This document shows, in pieces, positions 63,713 to 64,000 of a stretch of 64,000 bases of DNA. The first letter of the stretch is position 1. Every line of letters begins with the position of its first letter. Source of the DNA: Microbacterium aurantiacum (lineage in GTDB: Bacteria > Actinomycetota > Actinomycetes > Actinomycetales > Microbacteriaceae); assembly GCF_021654035.1 (NCBI RefSeq), contig NZ_JAJPDW010000002.1, forward strand, positions 62,001 through 126,000, given 5' to 3'. Under the pieces are notes generated by a model that saw nothing but the letters and a program-made list of their open reading frames with translations, had not been told where the DNA came from and did no database searches. Made by a program: the position numbers and the translations under genes.

Positions 63713-63727
63713 TGAGACGTCGTCTCA
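63713..63727. promoter_or_regulatory. Perfect palindrome upstream of the ALDH-GMC pair
   Basis: TGAGACGTCGTCTCA: 7-base arms with a 1-base centre, in the 80-base gap between the ALDH ATG and the kynureninase stop. Position and symmetry suit a TetR- or GntR-type operator controlling the ALDH-GMC pair. The regulator is not in the window. Confidence 0.5.
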
Positions 63728-63752
63728 GGAGGACGGGGACCGGATGCCGCGC

Positions 63753-64000
63753 TCAGCCGACCTCGGCCACCGCCCGTGCGATCTCGCGCATGCCGTCGAG
63801 GGTCTCGGCGAAGCTCGTCGACAGGGGCGAGAGCCCGATCCGGAGTCCTCCGGGGTCGCGGTAGTCCGGGATGACGTCGCGCTCCCACAGGCGGCGGGTC
63901 ACCTCGCGCATGCGGGGGTGCGAGAGCGTCACGTGGCCGCCGCGGTGCGCGGGGGAGCGCGGCGAGGCGATCCCGACCCCGAGGGGTGCGAGGAGCTCCT
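63753..64000 (-). CDS. kynU: Kynureninase, C-terminal part (gene continues past the window)
   Basis: The last 82 codons of a minus-strand gene whose start lies beyond base 64000. The end reads SPAHRGGHVTLSHPRMREVT, then RLWERDVIPDYRDPGGLRIG and LSPLSTSFAETLDGM, closely matching the C-terminus of PLP-dependent kynureninase (RGGHV...DFR.P...R.G..PLYT.F). This enzyme cleaves kynurenine to anthranilate. Identity rests on 82 residues only. Confidence 0.75.
   Translation of the reverse strand, partial: ELLAPLGVGIASPRSPAHRGGHVTLSHPRMREVTRRLWERDVIPDYRDPGGLRIGLSPLSTSFAETLDGMREIARAVAEVG

Overview
The window is very GC-rich (about 70% by eye), densely coded and rich in GTG starts and 4-base start/stop overlaps. 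That pattern, plus lineage-typical small proteins (DUF3073, DUF5701, the DUF3516 helicase, an Rv2578c-type radical SAM protein), points to an actinobacterium, most likely Microbacteriaceae and probably Microbacterium. The genus is an inference from style and gene content. No rRNA, tRNA, CRISPR array, prophage or replication origin was seen.

Bases 1-17 kb hold purine biosynthesis genes split by other modules. purQ-purS, purC and purD are on the minus strand; purM-purF are on the plus strand. Between purS and purC lies a complete cellobiose utilisation operon (cebE-cebF-cebG-bglC-cebR): a CUT1 ABC importer without its own ATPase, a cytoplasmic GH1 beta-glucosidase and a LacI-type repressor. Three CebR-like boxes surround a good sigma-70-type promoter, one of them filling the -35/-10 spacer. 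Between purD and purM are small membrane proteins and an atypical patch (about 12.2-14.45 kb) with a wrecked ISL3-family transposase, an antibiotic-biosynthesis-monooxygenase-like enzyme and a divergent GlxA-type AraC regulator.

Bases 17-30 kb are a mix: DUF5701, a MarR regulator divergent from a small zinc-ribbon-like protein, a YdeI-type protein, a glutamate-cysteine ligase-like enzyme, DUF3073, a universal stress protein, a DUF4097-PadR operon with two copies of an AT-rich palindrome in its promoter, a DNA topoisomerase IB next to a Rho-N/SAP-like protein, a pair of fluoride channels, and a large RND transporter with an unusual repeated acidic C-terminal tail.

Bases 30-50 kb carry four nucleic-acid helicases over the wider region (two DEAD-box RNA helicases, a SKI2-like DUF3516 helicase and RecQ), a radical SAM protein, a D,D-carboxypeptidase, an LCAD-like acyl-CoA dehydrogenase, an acyl-CoA oxidase, and an energy-coupling-factor transporter (S, fused A-A, T). 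A near-consensus DtxR/IdeR-type iron box lies just upstream of the fused ATPase gene, the most intriguing regulatory signal in the window.

Bases 49-64 kb contain a VapBC toxin-antitoxin pair preceded by four tandem heptamers, a short UvrA paralogue, a resolvase-like protein with a degenerate active site, a malate dehydrogenase abutting a Na+/H+ antiporter, a zinc metallopeptidase overlapping a prolyl aminopeptidase, a second DEAD-box helicase, and an aldehyde dehydrogenase-GMC oxidoreductase pair behind a perfect palindrome and the 3' end of a kynureninase gene.
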